Of a DNA stretch of 19,254 nt, positions 1 to 7,818 are shown in pieces. The notes under the pieces were generated by a model. That model was not told the origin of the DNA. It did no database searches and saw nothing but the letters and a program-made list of their open reading frames with translations. Position numbers and translations under genes: made by a program. Position 1 is the first letter of the stretch; each line of letters starts with the position of its first letter. This DNA is from an uncultured Dialister sp. (GTDB taxonomy: Bacteria > Bacillota > Negativicutes > Veillonellales > Dialisteraceae): assembly GCA_900759415.1 (NCBI GenBank), contig CAAEVC010000160.1, positions 1 to 19,254 on the forward strand. The letters run 5' to 3'.

Positions 1-19
1 CAGATTGAGGCTAATGTAT

Positions 20-70
20 AGCGGTAGAATCGGGAAATATATACTCATCGGCAAAGCCGATACCACCGCT
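20..70. repeat. Intergenic inverted-repeat element, nested hairpin
   Basis: AGCGGT (20-25) pairs with ACCGCT (65-70), and inside it ATCGGC (47-52) pairs with GCCGAT (56-61) around an AAA loop. The sequence at 46-75 resembles 11897-11925 (CATCrGCrAAGCCkATACC), and the following run of CAACTC/TTAACTC units at 71-100 resembles the reverse complement of 11724-11745. It is therefore read as one more degenerate member of the intergenic repeat family seen near 11.7-12.2 and 13.0-13.4 kb. No coding potential was seen in 1-100. Confidence 0.5.
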
Positions 71-100
71 CAACTCTCTCAACTCAACTCTTAACTCTTT

Positions 101-134
101 AAAAGGGGGTGTGATTTTTCACACCCCCTTTTTT
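101..134. terminator. Bidirectional intrinsic terminator after arsR
   Basis: GGGGGTGTGA (105-114) and TCACACCCCC (119-128) form a perfect 10-bp stem with a TTTT loop. It is flanked by AAAA on the left and TTTTTT (129-134) on the right, so it can act in both directions. It begins five bases beyond the arsR stop codon. Confidence 0.9.
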
Positions 135-495
135 AATTGCCAAATTCGTCTTTTCCAACCTGCTGAGGCTGAACTTTTACGTACTTGACCTGTTCGCAAA
201 CGCATTTATCTTTCATTTTATACAGTTCAGGAACAAAATCCATAATTCTGTTAAATGTCTCATCGTTAATGGAATACTTTGTCCAGAGACCTTCTCTTCT
301 TGCATTGACCACTTTAGCTTCAATGAGGATCTTCATATGATAAGACAGAGTGGACTGGGACAGTGTAAAGTTTGCTAAAATGTCGCAGGCAGACATCTCA
401 CGACAGGAAAGCATATCGACTACATGAAGACGGGTTTCATCAGATAATGCTTTGAAAATAGCTGCAAATTCTTTGTAGCTTGGCTGAAAATCCAT
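133..495 (-). CDS. ArsR/SmtB-family winged-helix repressor
   Basis: A 120-residue cytoplasmic DNA-binding protein of the usual ArsR/SmtB length. Residues 8-30 (FAAIFKALSDETRLHVVDML) are the typical first helices. The recognition helix is in LSQSTLSYHMKIL (45-57), and the beta-wing is near 66-75 (RREGLWTKYS). Arsenic-type ArsR proteins carry an ELCVC-like metal site in the third helix. Here the aligned stretch is EMSAC (33-37), so the first cysteine is a serine while C37 is kept. Other cysteines are C31 and a CVC at 98-100. The effector is therefore uncertain: a thiol metal or metalloid is likely but not shown. The start at 495 has an AAGAGG eight bases upstream, inside a leader ORF that ends one base earlier. 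No arsenic or efflux gene is adjacent in the window. ArsR proteins usually repress their own promoter. Confidence 0.88.
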   Translation of the reverse strand: MDFQPSYKEFAAIFKALSDETRLHVVDMLSCREMSACDILANFTLSQSTLSYHMKILIEAKVVNARREGLWTKYSINDETFNRIMDFVPELYKMKDKCVCEQVKYVKVQPQQVGKDEFGN

Positions 496-496
496 A

Positions 497-562
497 CTAT
501 ACCTCTTTTCTCACTGGAATCAGACACTGAATATTCTCGATAAATTTGAGGTATCGTCTCAT
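497..562 (-). CDS. Leader peptide ORF, coupled to arsR
   Basis: A 21-codon ORF (begins MRRYLKFIEN, ends IPVRKEV) with an AGGAG six bases before its ATG. It lies in the transcript predicted from the arsR promoter. Its TAG stop is one base upstream of the arsR ATG, and the arsR ribosome binding site (AAGAGG) lies inside its last codons, so translation of the two is probably coupled. It has one cysteine (C13) and is basic. Too short for family recognition; it may act only through its translation. Confidence 0.6.
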   Translation of the reverse strand: MRRYLKFIENIQCLIPVRKEV

Positions 563-652
563 ATGCAACTCCTATTACTATAGAAACCAGTATGGAATAA
601 GAAGTGTTTATCTAGAGTAATGAATCGATACATCTAAATTTATTATTTTTTT

Positions 653-681
653 ATTTTATATATATTTCTATGTTTTGTCAA
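653..681 (-). promoter_or_regulatory. Sigma-A-type promoter of the leader ORF and arsR
   Basis: On the minus strand TTGACA (681-676), a 17-base spacer and TAAAAT (658-653). The predicted start is near 646, which gives a leader of about 150 bases before arsR. Upstream at 702-717 is ATTCAAGATAATGAAT, with ATTCA/TGAAT arms that could be a repressor half-site pair. The latter is only a suggestion. Confidence 0.8.
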
Positions 682-732
682 TAGACAGGCTTCTATACGT
701 ATTCATTATCTTGAATGTAGAATAGAAAATAA

Positions 733-770
733 AAAATGTTGTGAAAAGCCGGAGTTTCTCACAACATTTT
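733..770. terminator. Terminator of the mrp operon
   Basis: AAAATGTTGTGA (733-744) pairs with TCACAACATTTT (759-770) around a 14-base loop. On the minus strand the stem is followed by a T-rich tract (complement of 721-736). It lies 31 bases after the last gene of the antiporter operon and just upstream of the arsR promoter. Confidence 0.8.
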
Positions 771-800
771 ATTTCCAATCCCTTCAGATGACCGGAGAAA

Positions 801-2540
801 TCACAGAGAATCGATGAAGTAAGCTGCGCAGCTTACCAGCACTGTGAGGATGATCATCATAGGATCAGCAATGGATGTACGATAGTTTTCCGGATTGTAG
901 TGGGTCCGTTTACGGAAAGGACGGGCATCCAGGAAATCCATAGGATTGCTTGTGAGTTCCATGAATTTCTTGTACATCAGTCCCCATACGCCGCCAAGGG
1001 CACTGCAGAGAGCGCAGAGCCAGCCGCTTACCAGACCCACCAGCCATGCAAAGGGTCTTCTGTAGAACCAGTCTGTATCCAGACTAAGTGCGGTATGCGG
1101 TTCCATACGGGAGAGGAACATCATGAATGGAATCATGGTGATGACAAGGATTTCAATATAGGAAAGTACATGGGCCGCTGTGAATGGTACATAGGCCGGG
1201 CCGTTGAAAGGCAGATACCGGTAGAGCAGATCCGGATATACGCCGTAGAGGAAGCAGAGGAAGGATCCTGCTGCCATGGCGACGTACATGTTCTTCGGCA
1301 GTTCCTTCTTGATTTCCACTTCATTTCCATCATTTCTGAGGAAGATGAAGTATCCCATCTTCAGTGTGATGGAGAGGAAAGTACCGACGCTGGCCAGTTC
1401 AAGGAGCATGTTCACCCATTCATAACCGGCTGCAGAGGCAGCGGCCATGGTGATGGTCTTACTGATGAATCCGTTGAAGAGCGGCACGCCGGAGATGGAG
1501 AAGGCGGCTACGAAGAAGCAGATGGCTACGAAAGGCATCTTTCTTGCCATGCCGGAGAGCTGGTTAATCTTCCGGATACCGGTAGCATACATGATTGCAC
1601 CGGCACACATGAAGAGGAGAGATTTATAAAGGATGTGGGAGAATGCATGGGCAGCGGCACCATTCAGAGCCATGGCTGTACCTACACCTACACCGGCAAC
1701 CATGAATCCTACCTGGCTGATGATGTGATAGCCAAGGAGGCGGCGCATGTCGTTTTCCATGATAGCAAAGAGAGCGCCGTAGATAGCCATGAAGCAGCCG
1801 GCAGCCATGAGGAAATCAGCGCCTGCAAAGATACGGATGAGAGCGTATACTGCTACTTTAGTCGTAAAGGAGCTGAGGAATACGCTGCCTGTGATGGTAC
1901 CTTCCGGATAAGCATCCACGAGCCAGCCGTTGAGCGGCGGGATGGCTGCATTCACTGCGACCCCGATGAGGATAGCCCAGAATGCCATGTCATGCGGTCC
2001 CTGTGCCAGATTTGCCACAAGGCTGTGGCCGTTTCCTACTTCAAGGAAGATACCGAGAAGAAGGAGGTTACCGCCAAGCATATGAACGAGGAGGTAACGG
2101 AAGCCGGCTTTTCTGGATGCCGGTGTGTGATGGCACCAGATGAGGAAGAGGGAGGTCACTGCCAGTGCTTCCCAGAACATGATGAAGGTGATCCAGTCTT
2201 TGGCAAGGGTGACGCCCAGTGCACTTCCTGCATAGGCCATGGAGGCAAGAGCTTCCATATGGCTTTCATTGTGGCAGGAGTAGATGCCCCCAATGCAGGC
2301 CATCATGGCAAAGATCATGCAGAATACATAAGAAAGGCCGTCTACATGCATGTAGCCCAGTACGTAGTCCGTGCCGGGGACTGCCAGAGAAAGGTCGGTG
2401 CCCATTGGCATGGTAAGAGCAGCAAAGAGTGCCGCAAACGGGCCGATGGCCAGTACCACCTTCCGCAATGATTTAGGAACGGCAGCGGCTATGATGCCCA
2501 CCAGAATCAGAAGGATACCAGGATGGATGACGTTACTCAT
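801..2540 (-). CDS. Third MrpD/NuoL-like antiporter subunit (H''-type)
   Basis: A 579-residue polytopic inner-membrane protein of the proton-conducting transporter family (NuoL/M/N, MrpA/D, MbhH). The TM5 glutamate is present in MFWEALAV (E124), and lysines K228 (TTKVAVYALIR), K306 (ILYKSLLF) and K361 (NGFISKTI) match those in the two other paralogues. The TM7 lysine that precedes the HGW motif in the paralogues is N197 here, and HGW itself reads NGW. The C-terminus is about 80 residues longer than in the other two and ends in another hydrophobic helix. The start could be either of two tandem ATGs (2543 or 2540), five or eight bases after AGGAGG; 2540 is chosen. It overlaps the preceding small gene. 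Last gene of the operon. Confidence 0.88.
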   Translation of the reverse strand: MSNVIHPGILLILVGIIAAAVPKSLRKVVLAIGPFAALFAALTMPMGTDLSLAVPGTDYVLGYMHVDGLSYVFCMIFAMMACIGGIYSCHNESHMEALASMAYAGSALGVTLAKDWITFIMFWEALAVTSLFLIWCHHTPASRKAGFRYLLVHMLGGNLLLLGIFLEVGNGHSLVANLAQGPHDMAFWAILIGVAVNAAIPPLNGWLVDAYPEGTITGSVFLSSFTTKVAVYALIRIFAGADFLMAAGCFMAIYGALFAIMENDMRRLLGYHIISQVGFMVAGVGVGTAMALNGAAAHAFSHILYKSLLFMCAGAIMYATGIRKINQLSGMARKMPFVAICFFVAAFSISGVPLFNGFISKTITMAAASAAGYEWVNMLLELASVGTFLSITLKMGYFIFLRNDGNEVEIKKELPKNMYVAMAAGSFLCFLYGVYPDLLYRYLPFNGPAYVPFTAAHVLSYIEILVITMIPFMMFLSRMEPHTALSLDTDWFYRRPFAWLVGLVSGWLCALCSALGGVWGLMYKKFMELTSNPMDFLDARPFRKRTHYNPENYRTSIADPMMIILTVLVSCAAYFIDSL

Positions 2541-2775
2541 CATTGTCACCTCCTCTGCGATCATAATAGTCTTCATCGCGCTGCAGAAGCGGTGCCATGA
2601 TCAGTTTCGCCATAATGATGAGTGCCCAGCAGGCCACGAACCCGAAGAATACGCTGTATCCAAAGGGAAGAGGCCACCAGGACGGACTGTGTAAATGTAT
2701 GCCTGCCATTTCTGCCCCGCAGGACAGGATAAGAACGACAGCGGCTATGATATAGGTCATTTTTTTATTTATCAT
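2533..2775 (-). CDS. Two-helix accessory protein of the antiporter cluster
   Basis: An 80-residue protein with two hydrophobic helices (about 6-25 and 38-60), a tryptophan pair between them (SPSWWPLPFGY) and a charged tail with LLQRDEDYYD. I recall similar WW...EDYYD small proteins between MrpD-like genes in other Mbh-like antiporter clusters, but I cannot name a family. The start at 2775 is favoured over one further upstream. It makes an ATGA overlap with the preceding MrpD-like gene, and a GGAGGGTGG lies just upstream. It is probably a structural subunit of the membrane complex; this is inferred from position. Confidence 0.75.
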   Translation of the reverse strand: MINKKMTYIIAAVVLILSCGAEMAGIHLHSPSWWPLPFGYSVFFGFVACWALIIMAKLIMAPLLQRDEDYYDRRGGDNDE

Positions 2776-4280
2776 TTCAGCCACCCTCCATTCCATCCGG
2801 CACAAATTCCATTGGCTGCCATATCTGCCAGGTCAAAGAAATGGGGGTAGATATCAGGCAGTATGCCAAGGATGACAGCAATGGCTGTAGTCACACAGAT
2901 CGGGATGAGCATGGAGTAGCTGAGCGCCCCATATTCCCTGAATTTTTCCTGTGGATCCTTGCGGAAGTAAGCCATCTTTACTACCGGCATGAGGTAGGCA
3001 GCTGCCAGGAGGGCACTGGCTACCCATACGAGGATGTAAAGTGGTTTTCCTGCCTGAAGAGCACCGAGTGCCAGATTCCACTTACTTACAAATCCTACAA
3101 GGAATGGCGTGCCTGCTATGCCCAGAGAGGCGATGGTAAAGCATGCCATGGTAACCGGAAGTTTCTTGCCGATACCGTAGAGTTCACTGATGTTATTCCT
3201 GTGGGTGCGGACGATGATAAGTCCGGCGCACATAAAGAGGGTGATCTTCATGACCGCATGGGCGACCAGATGGAGGTAGGCTCCCTTGATAGCCAGCGGT
3301 GAAAGAAGGGCTGCGCCCAGCACGATGTAGGACAGCTGTCCGATTGTGGAGAATGCCAGTCTCCTCTTCAGACGGTCCTGACGAAGGGCGATGAGAGAGG
3401 AAATGATAATACTGGCTGCTGCAATCCAGGCCAATACATCAGTGACGCCGATATTGTAGAGAAGCTGCGGTCCGAATACGAATCCGATGACACGGAGGAC
3501 TGCGAAGACGCCGGTCTTAACGACTGCTACTGCATGAAGAAGAGCGGAGACCGGAGTCGGCGCGATCATAGCAGCTGGAAGCCATCCATGAAGCGGCATG
3601 ACTGCTGCTTTAACAGAGCCTGCCAGAATGAGCAGTGTGAAGATGGCCTGCAGTACCCAGGTCGGTGCCATATCGGTGGTAAGGAAACCGCCAGGGGTGA
3701 AATCCATGGTACCGCTGATGCAGTAGACTGCTACGATACCTGCCAGGAAGAGCTGGCCGGAAATCAGGGTATAGGTCAGATACTTCCGGCTCGCCATAAG
3801 GGCTTCTTCATTTCTCTTGTGGAGAACCAGAGGATAGCTGGCAAGAGTCAGGATTTCATAGAAAATGAAGAAGGTCAGAAGGTTGGCTGCCATAGCAATC
3901 CCCATGACTGCACTCATGCAGATGGCGAATGCACTGAAGTAGCCTGTCTGCTCTGCTTCATTGTTACAGCGCATGTAACCGATGGAGTAGAAATTCATAG
4001 GAACCCAGAGCATGGATGCGAGGACTGCAAAGATCATGCCTGCCGGGTCGGTTTTCAGCGTGAGGCCGATAGTGTCGGTGATCTGGCAGATAGTCCACTG
4101 GTACTGGTCCCCTGCAAGAACCCCTGGAACCATGGAAAGAATGATTCCAAATTTCAGTACAGAAGCGATAGCGCTCCATGTTTCACGAAGGTTAGGCCAT
4201 TTCCTGCTGAAAGCGATAAGTATCGCTGCGATAAAGGAAACGCCCACCGCCAGAAATGGTCTGTAATCTATAATCGTCAT
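2772..4280 (-). CDS. Second MrpD/NuoL-like antiporter subunit (H'-type)
   Basis: A 502-residue polytopic membrane protein of the proton-conducting transporter family. All key charged residues are visible: E142 (FYEILTLASYP), K224 just before the PLHGW motif, K255 (VVKTGVFAVLR), H341/K345 (AHAVMKITLFM) and K400 (GFVSKW). In complex I and Mrp these line the proton path. It is about as long as the neighbouring mrpD product and starts in an ATGA overlap with it, so it is probably a second antiporter unit of the same complex, comparable to the H/H' pair of archaeal Mbs. Which ion each unit moves cannot be told from sequence. Confidence 0.9.
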   Translation of the reverse strand: MTIIDYRPFLAVGVSFIAAILIAFSRKWPNLRETWSAIASVLKFGIILSMVPGVLAGDQYQWTICQITDTIGLTLKTDPAGMIFAVLASMLWVPMNFYSIGYMRCNNEAEQTGYFSAFAICMSAVMGIAMAANLLTFFIFYEILTLASYPLVLHKRNEEALMASRKYLTYTLISGQLFLAGIVAVYCISGTMDFTPGGFLTTDMAPTWVLQAIFTLLILAGSVKAAVMPLHGWLPAAMIAPTPVSALLHAVAVVKTGVFAVLRVIGFVFGPQLLYNIGVTDVLAWIAAASIIISSLIALRQDRLKRRLAFSTIGQLSYIVLGAALLSPLAIKGAYLHLVAHAVMKITLFMCAGLIIVRTHRNNISELYGIGKKLPVTMACFTIASLGIAGTPFLVGFVSKWNLALGALQAGKPLYILVWVASALLAAAYLMPVVKMAYFRKDPQEKFREYGALSYSMLIPICVTTAIAVILGILPDIYPHFFDLADMAANGICAGWNGGWLK

Positions 4281-5770
4281 CTCAGAAACACCTCCGGCAG
4301 TCCAATCTTAATGATATCAGAAACAATAGCTACGTTTCCGAATCCCAGTGCCAGAATGGCGATGCCCATCACGAGAATCGGTATGACCATGGTAACCGGA
4401 AGTCCGAGCTTGCCATGTTCATGATGAAGTTCAGTCAGGGAAGCTTCCCGCTGAACGAACATCTGCTCAATGATGCGGAAGAAGTAGATCGCATTGAGGA
4501 GGGAACTGATAACCAGAATGAAGATGTAGAAATACTGGCCTCCTTCATAGGCACCCAGCATGAGATACCATTTACTGAAGAATCCGCAGGTCGGCGGAAG
4601 GCCGATCATGGAAAGGGCGGCCAGCACCACTGTAATGGTACTGATGGTCATCTTCTTGTTCAATCCGCCCAGACGGTACAGATTGACTTCCCCGAAACGG
4701 TATTCAATACCGCCGATGACAAGGAAGAGGCTGCTCTTCATGAAAGCATGATTGATGATATGAAGAACGGCACCGATGAAACCATACATATTGCCCATAG
4801 CAAGGCCGACTGCGATGTAGCCGATCTGGGCTACAGAAGAGTAAGCCAGCATACGGCGGAAGTCGTACTGTGCCAGCGCCATGATGGAACCGATGAGGAT
4901 ACCGCATACCCCCAGGACCCCGAGGACATTCAGCGCATTTTCTACAATAGGATTATCTACTTTGAAAATGTAGTAGATGAAACGGATGAGTGCATAGGCC
5001 GGAGCCTTGCTCATGAGCCCCGCAATGAAAGCTGCTGCTCCCGGATGAGCAAAGGTATAGGCATCAGGCTGCCAGCCGTGGAGCGGGAAGAGCGCCATCT
5101 TGATGCCAAAGCCGATGAGGAAGCAGGCAAGCGCCATAGCAAAGAGCGGAGAGTTCAGATGCGGAACCACCCGCTGTGCCAGGTCTGCCATATTCAGCGT
5201 ACCGGTCATGGCGTAGAGATAGCCGACCCCCAGAAGATAGAGGGATGCTCCGATGGTACCTATCAGAAGGTAGCGGAACGCAGCGAGCATGGATTTCTTG
5301 CCGCCAAGGGCTATCAGTGCATAACCGGAAAGAGACATGATTTCCAGATATACATAAAGGTTGAATACGTCGCCGGTGATAATCATACCGGAAAGGCCGA
5401 CGGTGAGCAGTCCGAAGAGAGTGTAGTAGCCGCCTACATGGAGCCAGTCTTCTTTCTTTACGAAAGGACGGCTGTAGAGAGCCACCAGCATGGAAATGAA
5501 AGTGACCAGTACCGCAAGCACAGAGTTCAGTGGGTCCAGGGCAAATTCAATGCCAATCGGCGGTTCCCATCCCCCCATCCAGTAGTGCCAGGTTTCCCCG
5601 CCTGACGCTATGACTTTATGAAGGACAATGCATGCATTGGCAAAGGCTGCTGCAATAGAGGCCATCACCACCCAGGAACCAAGATTTCTGCTGATCCTGC
5701 TGAGAAGCATACACAGAAGGGAAGCGGTCAAAGGTAAGAGTACGATAAAGACGGGAGCATGCTGTGTCAT
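4277..5770 (-). CDS. mrpD: Na+/H+ antiporter subunit MrpD
   Basis: A 497-residue polytopic protein, the usual MrpD length. The conserved pump residues are E143 (YVYLEIMSLSGYALIAL), K224 (GFGIKMALFPLHGW), K255 (LMSKAPAYALIRF), H341 and K345 (NHAFMKSSLF) and K400 (CGFFSKW). With MrpC, to which its start is joined by ATGA, it forms the core of the antiporter in the cytoplasmic membrane. The Mrp complex exchanges cytoplasmic Na+ (or K+) for H+. I call this copy mrpD because it directly follows mrpC, as in standard mrp and mbh operons. Confidence 0.93.
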   Translation of the reverse strand: MTQHAPVFIVLLPLTASLLCMLLSRISRNLGSWVVMASIAAAFANACIVLHKVIASGGETWHYWMGGWEPPIGIEFALDPLNSVLAVLVTFISMLVALYSRPFVKKEDWLHVGGYYTLFGLLTVGLSGMIITGDVFNLYVYLEIMSLSGYALIALGGKKSMLAAFRYLLIGTIGASLYLLGVGYLYAMTGTLNMADLAQRVVPHLNSPLFAMALACFLIGFGIKMALFPLHGWQPDAYTFAHPGAAAFIAGLMSKAPAYALIRFIYYIFKVDNPIVENALNVLGVLGVCGILIGSIMALAQYDFRRMLAYSSVAQIGYIAVGLAMGNMYGFIGAVLHIINHAFMKSSLFLVIGGIEYRFGEVNLYRLGGLNKKMTISTITVVLAALSMIGLPPTCGFFSKWYLMLGAYEGGQYFYIFILVISSLLNAIYFFRIIEQMFVQREASLTELHHEHGKLGLPVTMVIPILVMGIAILALGFGNVAIVSDIIKIGLPEVFLR

Positions 5771-6141
5771 TTACTAGCCCTCCTCAGTACCTCTACTTCC
5801 TCTACCGAACCATAAATTTCCTTGATACGCATCAGAAGTGCGATAGCCACCCCGGTGGTACCAAGGCTGACGACGATGGCTGTCAGCATAAGGCCGTGGG
5901 GCAGCGGGTTGATATACATATTGGGATCTGTAGTAAGACCATTCTGGATAGGAATCATGGCGCCGTCTTTCTGGGCAAAGCAGAGATAGAAGAAAATGAC
6001 AGCTACCTGCATGACATTCATAGCCATCAGTTTCTTCATATAATTCTTTGAAAGAACCATGCCATAGACACCAAGGAAGAACAGAATCATGACCAGCGTG
6101 TAGATTCCTTTAGTCTTCAGAAACTCATTGAGTACGTCCAT
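5767..6141 (-). CDS. mrpC: Na+/H+ antiporter subunit MrpC (NuoK-like)
   Basis: A 124-residue protein with three hydrophobic helices (about 13-30, 38-56, 83-104), typical of MrpC/NuoK. Family marks are KLMAMNVMQVAV (37-48) and NPLPHGLMLTAIVV (78-91). MrpC sits between MrpD and the MrpA C-terminal part in known structures. The start at 6141 lies inside the end of mrpB (17-base overlap) behind a GGGGGGAAG run. Confidence 0.93.
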   Translation of the reverse strand: MDVLNEFLKTKGIYTLVMILFFLGVYGMVLSKNYMKKLMAMNVMQVAVIFFYLCFAQKDGAMIPIQNGLTTDPNMYINPLPHGLMLTAIVVSLGTTGVAIALLMRIKEIYGSVEEVEVLRRASK

Positions 6142-6577
6142 GTTCTTCCCCCCTTTTCACAATGGCATCCAGCAGATTGATAATAGTCATCATGACACAG
6201 ATGGCTACCCCGATTTCAATGAGGAAAATACCGGCAGCATGCATTTCATGCTGGGGCGTCATATGAATCGGGAAATAATTATAATTCAGGAAAAAATCGG
6301 CACCGCCGAAAAGTGTGAGCCAGCCGGTGAAAGCATAGAGGAAAGTCCCCAGTCCTGCCAGAACCACCGATGTCTTGCCCAGTATATTGAATTTCGTATC
6401 AAAGCCCAGAATCAGCCGGGCAAGCAGTACACCGACTGCCAGAAGCGCTCCTGCCTGGAAGCCGCCGCCAGGAGAAAATTCCCCGAGACAGAGAATGTAG
6501 ACCCCGTACACAATGGTGAAAGGCACCAGCATGCGGAACGCAATGTTCAGGATCAGACCGCCAAATGGTTTATTCAT
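6125..6577 (-). CDS. mrpB: Na+/H+ antiporter subunit MrpB
   Basis: A 150-residue protein with four predicted helices. The hallmark EFSPGGGFQAG (33-43) is intact, and the last helix reads HAAGIFLIEIGVAICV (113-128). Starts with ATG in an ATGA overlap with the preceding gene, with AAGGAGAG upstream. Corresponds to MbhF in the archaeal naming. Confidence 0.93.
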   Translation of the reverse strand: MNKPFGGLILNIAFRMLVPFTIVYGVYILCLGEFSPGGGFQAGALLAVGVLLARLILGFDTKFNILGKTSVVLAGLGTFLYAFTGWLTLFGGADFFLNYNYFPIHMTPQHEMHAAGIFLIEIGVAICVMMTIINLLDAIVKRGEEHGRTQ

Positions 6578-6900
6578 TTGATAATCTCTCCTTCCTCTGG
6601 ATCTTCCGGTTCCTCTTCCGGACGGCGTCCTACCGGATTACTGGTAAGAATCAGAACGGTCGTCAGTCCTGCAAGGAACATAACAGAGGTTTCCCACATG
6701 GTATCGAAACCTCGATAATCGATGATGACACCGGTTACAATATTCGGTGACCCTGTATCTTCCTCGCTGCGGGAGATGTAGGTCGGTGTCACATGCTGGT
6801 TAGGCGGTGTATTGGCATCGCCGATTTCCGGCAGATACGTTACCACCGTACAGAAGAGAGCGGTCATGACCGCAAGGAGTATAGCTACTAATCCACGCAT
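6574..6900 (-). CDS. MbhE-like subunit (MrpA C-terminal part)
   Basis: A 108-residue protein with a helix at 3-21 and a second at 70-87 around the family stretch NIVTGVIIDYRGFDTMWE (53-70). This matches the MbhE family, which corresponds to the distal C-terminal domain of the large MrpA of Bacillus-type operons. The loop at 22-50 is presumably extracytoplasmic and the acidic tail (95-107) cytoplasmic. Its start overlaps the stop of the gene before it (TAATG). Its presence as a separate gene shows that MrpA is split here. Confidence 0.88.
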   Translation of the reverse strand: MRGLVAILLAVMTALFCTVVTYLPEIGDANTPPNQHVTPTYISRSEEDTGSPNIVTGVIIDYRGFDTMWETSVMFLAGLTTVLILTSNPVGRRPEEEPEDPEEGEIIK

Positions 6901-7142
6901 TATTTACACCACCTGTCGATCTTTTTAAGAGATGCCACGAAGAAGATGGTAGAAATAGTCCCGATAACTGCTTCAGTGAACGCCACATCAGGAGAACCCA
7001 TCATCAGGTACAGAAGCACCGCACAGAAACTGAATCCGCTGTAGATGATCGCCGCGCTCAGGATATCCTTACAGAAGATAACCGCACAGGTAATCAGAAT
7101 CAGGAAGACCAGAAGAACTGCTTCAACGATATAAATCTGCAT
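6900..7142 (-). CDS. MbhD-like subunit (DUF4040, MrpA C-terminal part)
   Basis: An 80-residue protein with three short hydrophobic helices and the family signature PDVAFTEAVIG (51-61), equivalent to the APDLALTQ-type motif in the C-terminal part of MrpA. It matches MbhD/DUF4040 proteins. The start overlaps the mrpG stop by one base (TAATG). It probably packs with the MbhE-like and MrpC subunits in the membrane. Confidence 0.88.
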   Translation of the reverse strand: MQIYIVEAVLLVFLILITCAVIFCKDILSAAIIYSGFSFCAVLLYLMMGSPDVAFTEAVIGTISTIFFVASLKKIDRWCK

Positions 7143-7552
7143 TACTCTTCCTCCTTTCCCAGATGACCTACCGGTTCATCGGCACTGTGGTCCGGACCTG
7201 CCAGACCAACCAGCTTCTTCGCCCCCTGGGACTTCAGCGTCCACATGGGATGACCGGATTTGTAAGCAGCCTTCCCTAAGATATGGGAACCAATCGGGTT
7301 GGCCATGAACACCAGAAGGAATACGAAAGCCATCTTCAGAGAAGTGAGAGTTGCACCTTCATAAATCATGAGCCCGATGAAAGAAAGCATACATCCCAGA
7401 GTTTCACTGTTGCCTGAAGCATGGACCCTGGTATAGAAATCAGGAAGCCGGAGCATTCCGATGGCAGAACCGATGAAGAACACGATTCCTCCGATAATGA
7501 AAATCGCTGCCACCACTTCCCGGAAGGAGGAAAATCCCAGATCTGCCATCAT
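7142..7552 (-). CDS. mrpG: Na+/H+ antiporter subunit MrpG
   Basis: A 136-residue protein with three hydrophobic helices (about 12-34, 50-70, 72-92) and the hallmark GMLRLPDFYTRVHA (32-45) followed by SGNSETLG. The C-terminal ~40 residues are hydrophilic and longer than in most MrpG. The start is either of two tandem ATGs; the first forms an ATGA overlap with mrpF. Confidence 0.92.
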   Translation of the reverse strand: MMADLGFSSFREVVAAIFIIGGIVFFIGSAIGMLRLPDFYTRVHASGNSETLGCMLSFIGLMIYEGATLTSLKMAFVFLLVFMANPIGSHILGKAAYKSGHPMWTLKSQGAKKLVGLAGPDHSADEPVGHLGKEEE

Positions 7553-7818
7553 ATCTTATTCCCTCCTATAAACTTCGCTACAATCAGAGAACCGATAAAT
7601 CCTAAAATCGCATAGGAAATGGAAATATCTACATACATATCCGGTCTCTTATCGATGAATCCGTAGAGCACAATCAGGGTAATCGTATCTGCCCCCATCA
7701 CTCCCAGTGCATTCATCCGGTCAAAGATGGTAGGCCCGTTGAAAAGCCGCTGCATCATGAGCCCGATGATGAACAGAAGAGTTGCCAGAAGAGCATACAG
7801 TACAATCGTCATAATCAT
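7549..7818 (-). CDS. mrpF: Na+/H+ antiporter subunit MrpF
   Basis: An 89-residue protein with three helices, the usual MrpF size. Marks are NGPTIFDRMNA (27-37) and the conserved aspartate D64 in YVDISISYAILGF. In Mrp structures MrpF contributes a Na+-path aspartate. Starts in an ATGA overlap with mrpE. Confidence 0.92.
   Translation of the reverse strand: MIMTIVLYALLATLLFIIGLMMQRLFNGPTIFDRMNALGVMGADTITLIVLYGFIDKRPDMYVDISISYAILGFIGSLIVAKFIGGNKI

Noticed and set aside
900..2471. Long plus-strand open frame (523 codons) opposite the third MrpD-like gene
   Set aside because: Exactly antisense to a well-supported membrane protein. Its product is rich in His, Glu and Cys with no family motif, as expected from the reverse strand of hydrophobic codons.
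3534..5605. Two plus-strand open frames (296 and 396 codons) opposite the other MrpD-like genes
   Set aside because: Same shadow effect; no ribosome site or domain, and the opposite strand has strong family motifs.
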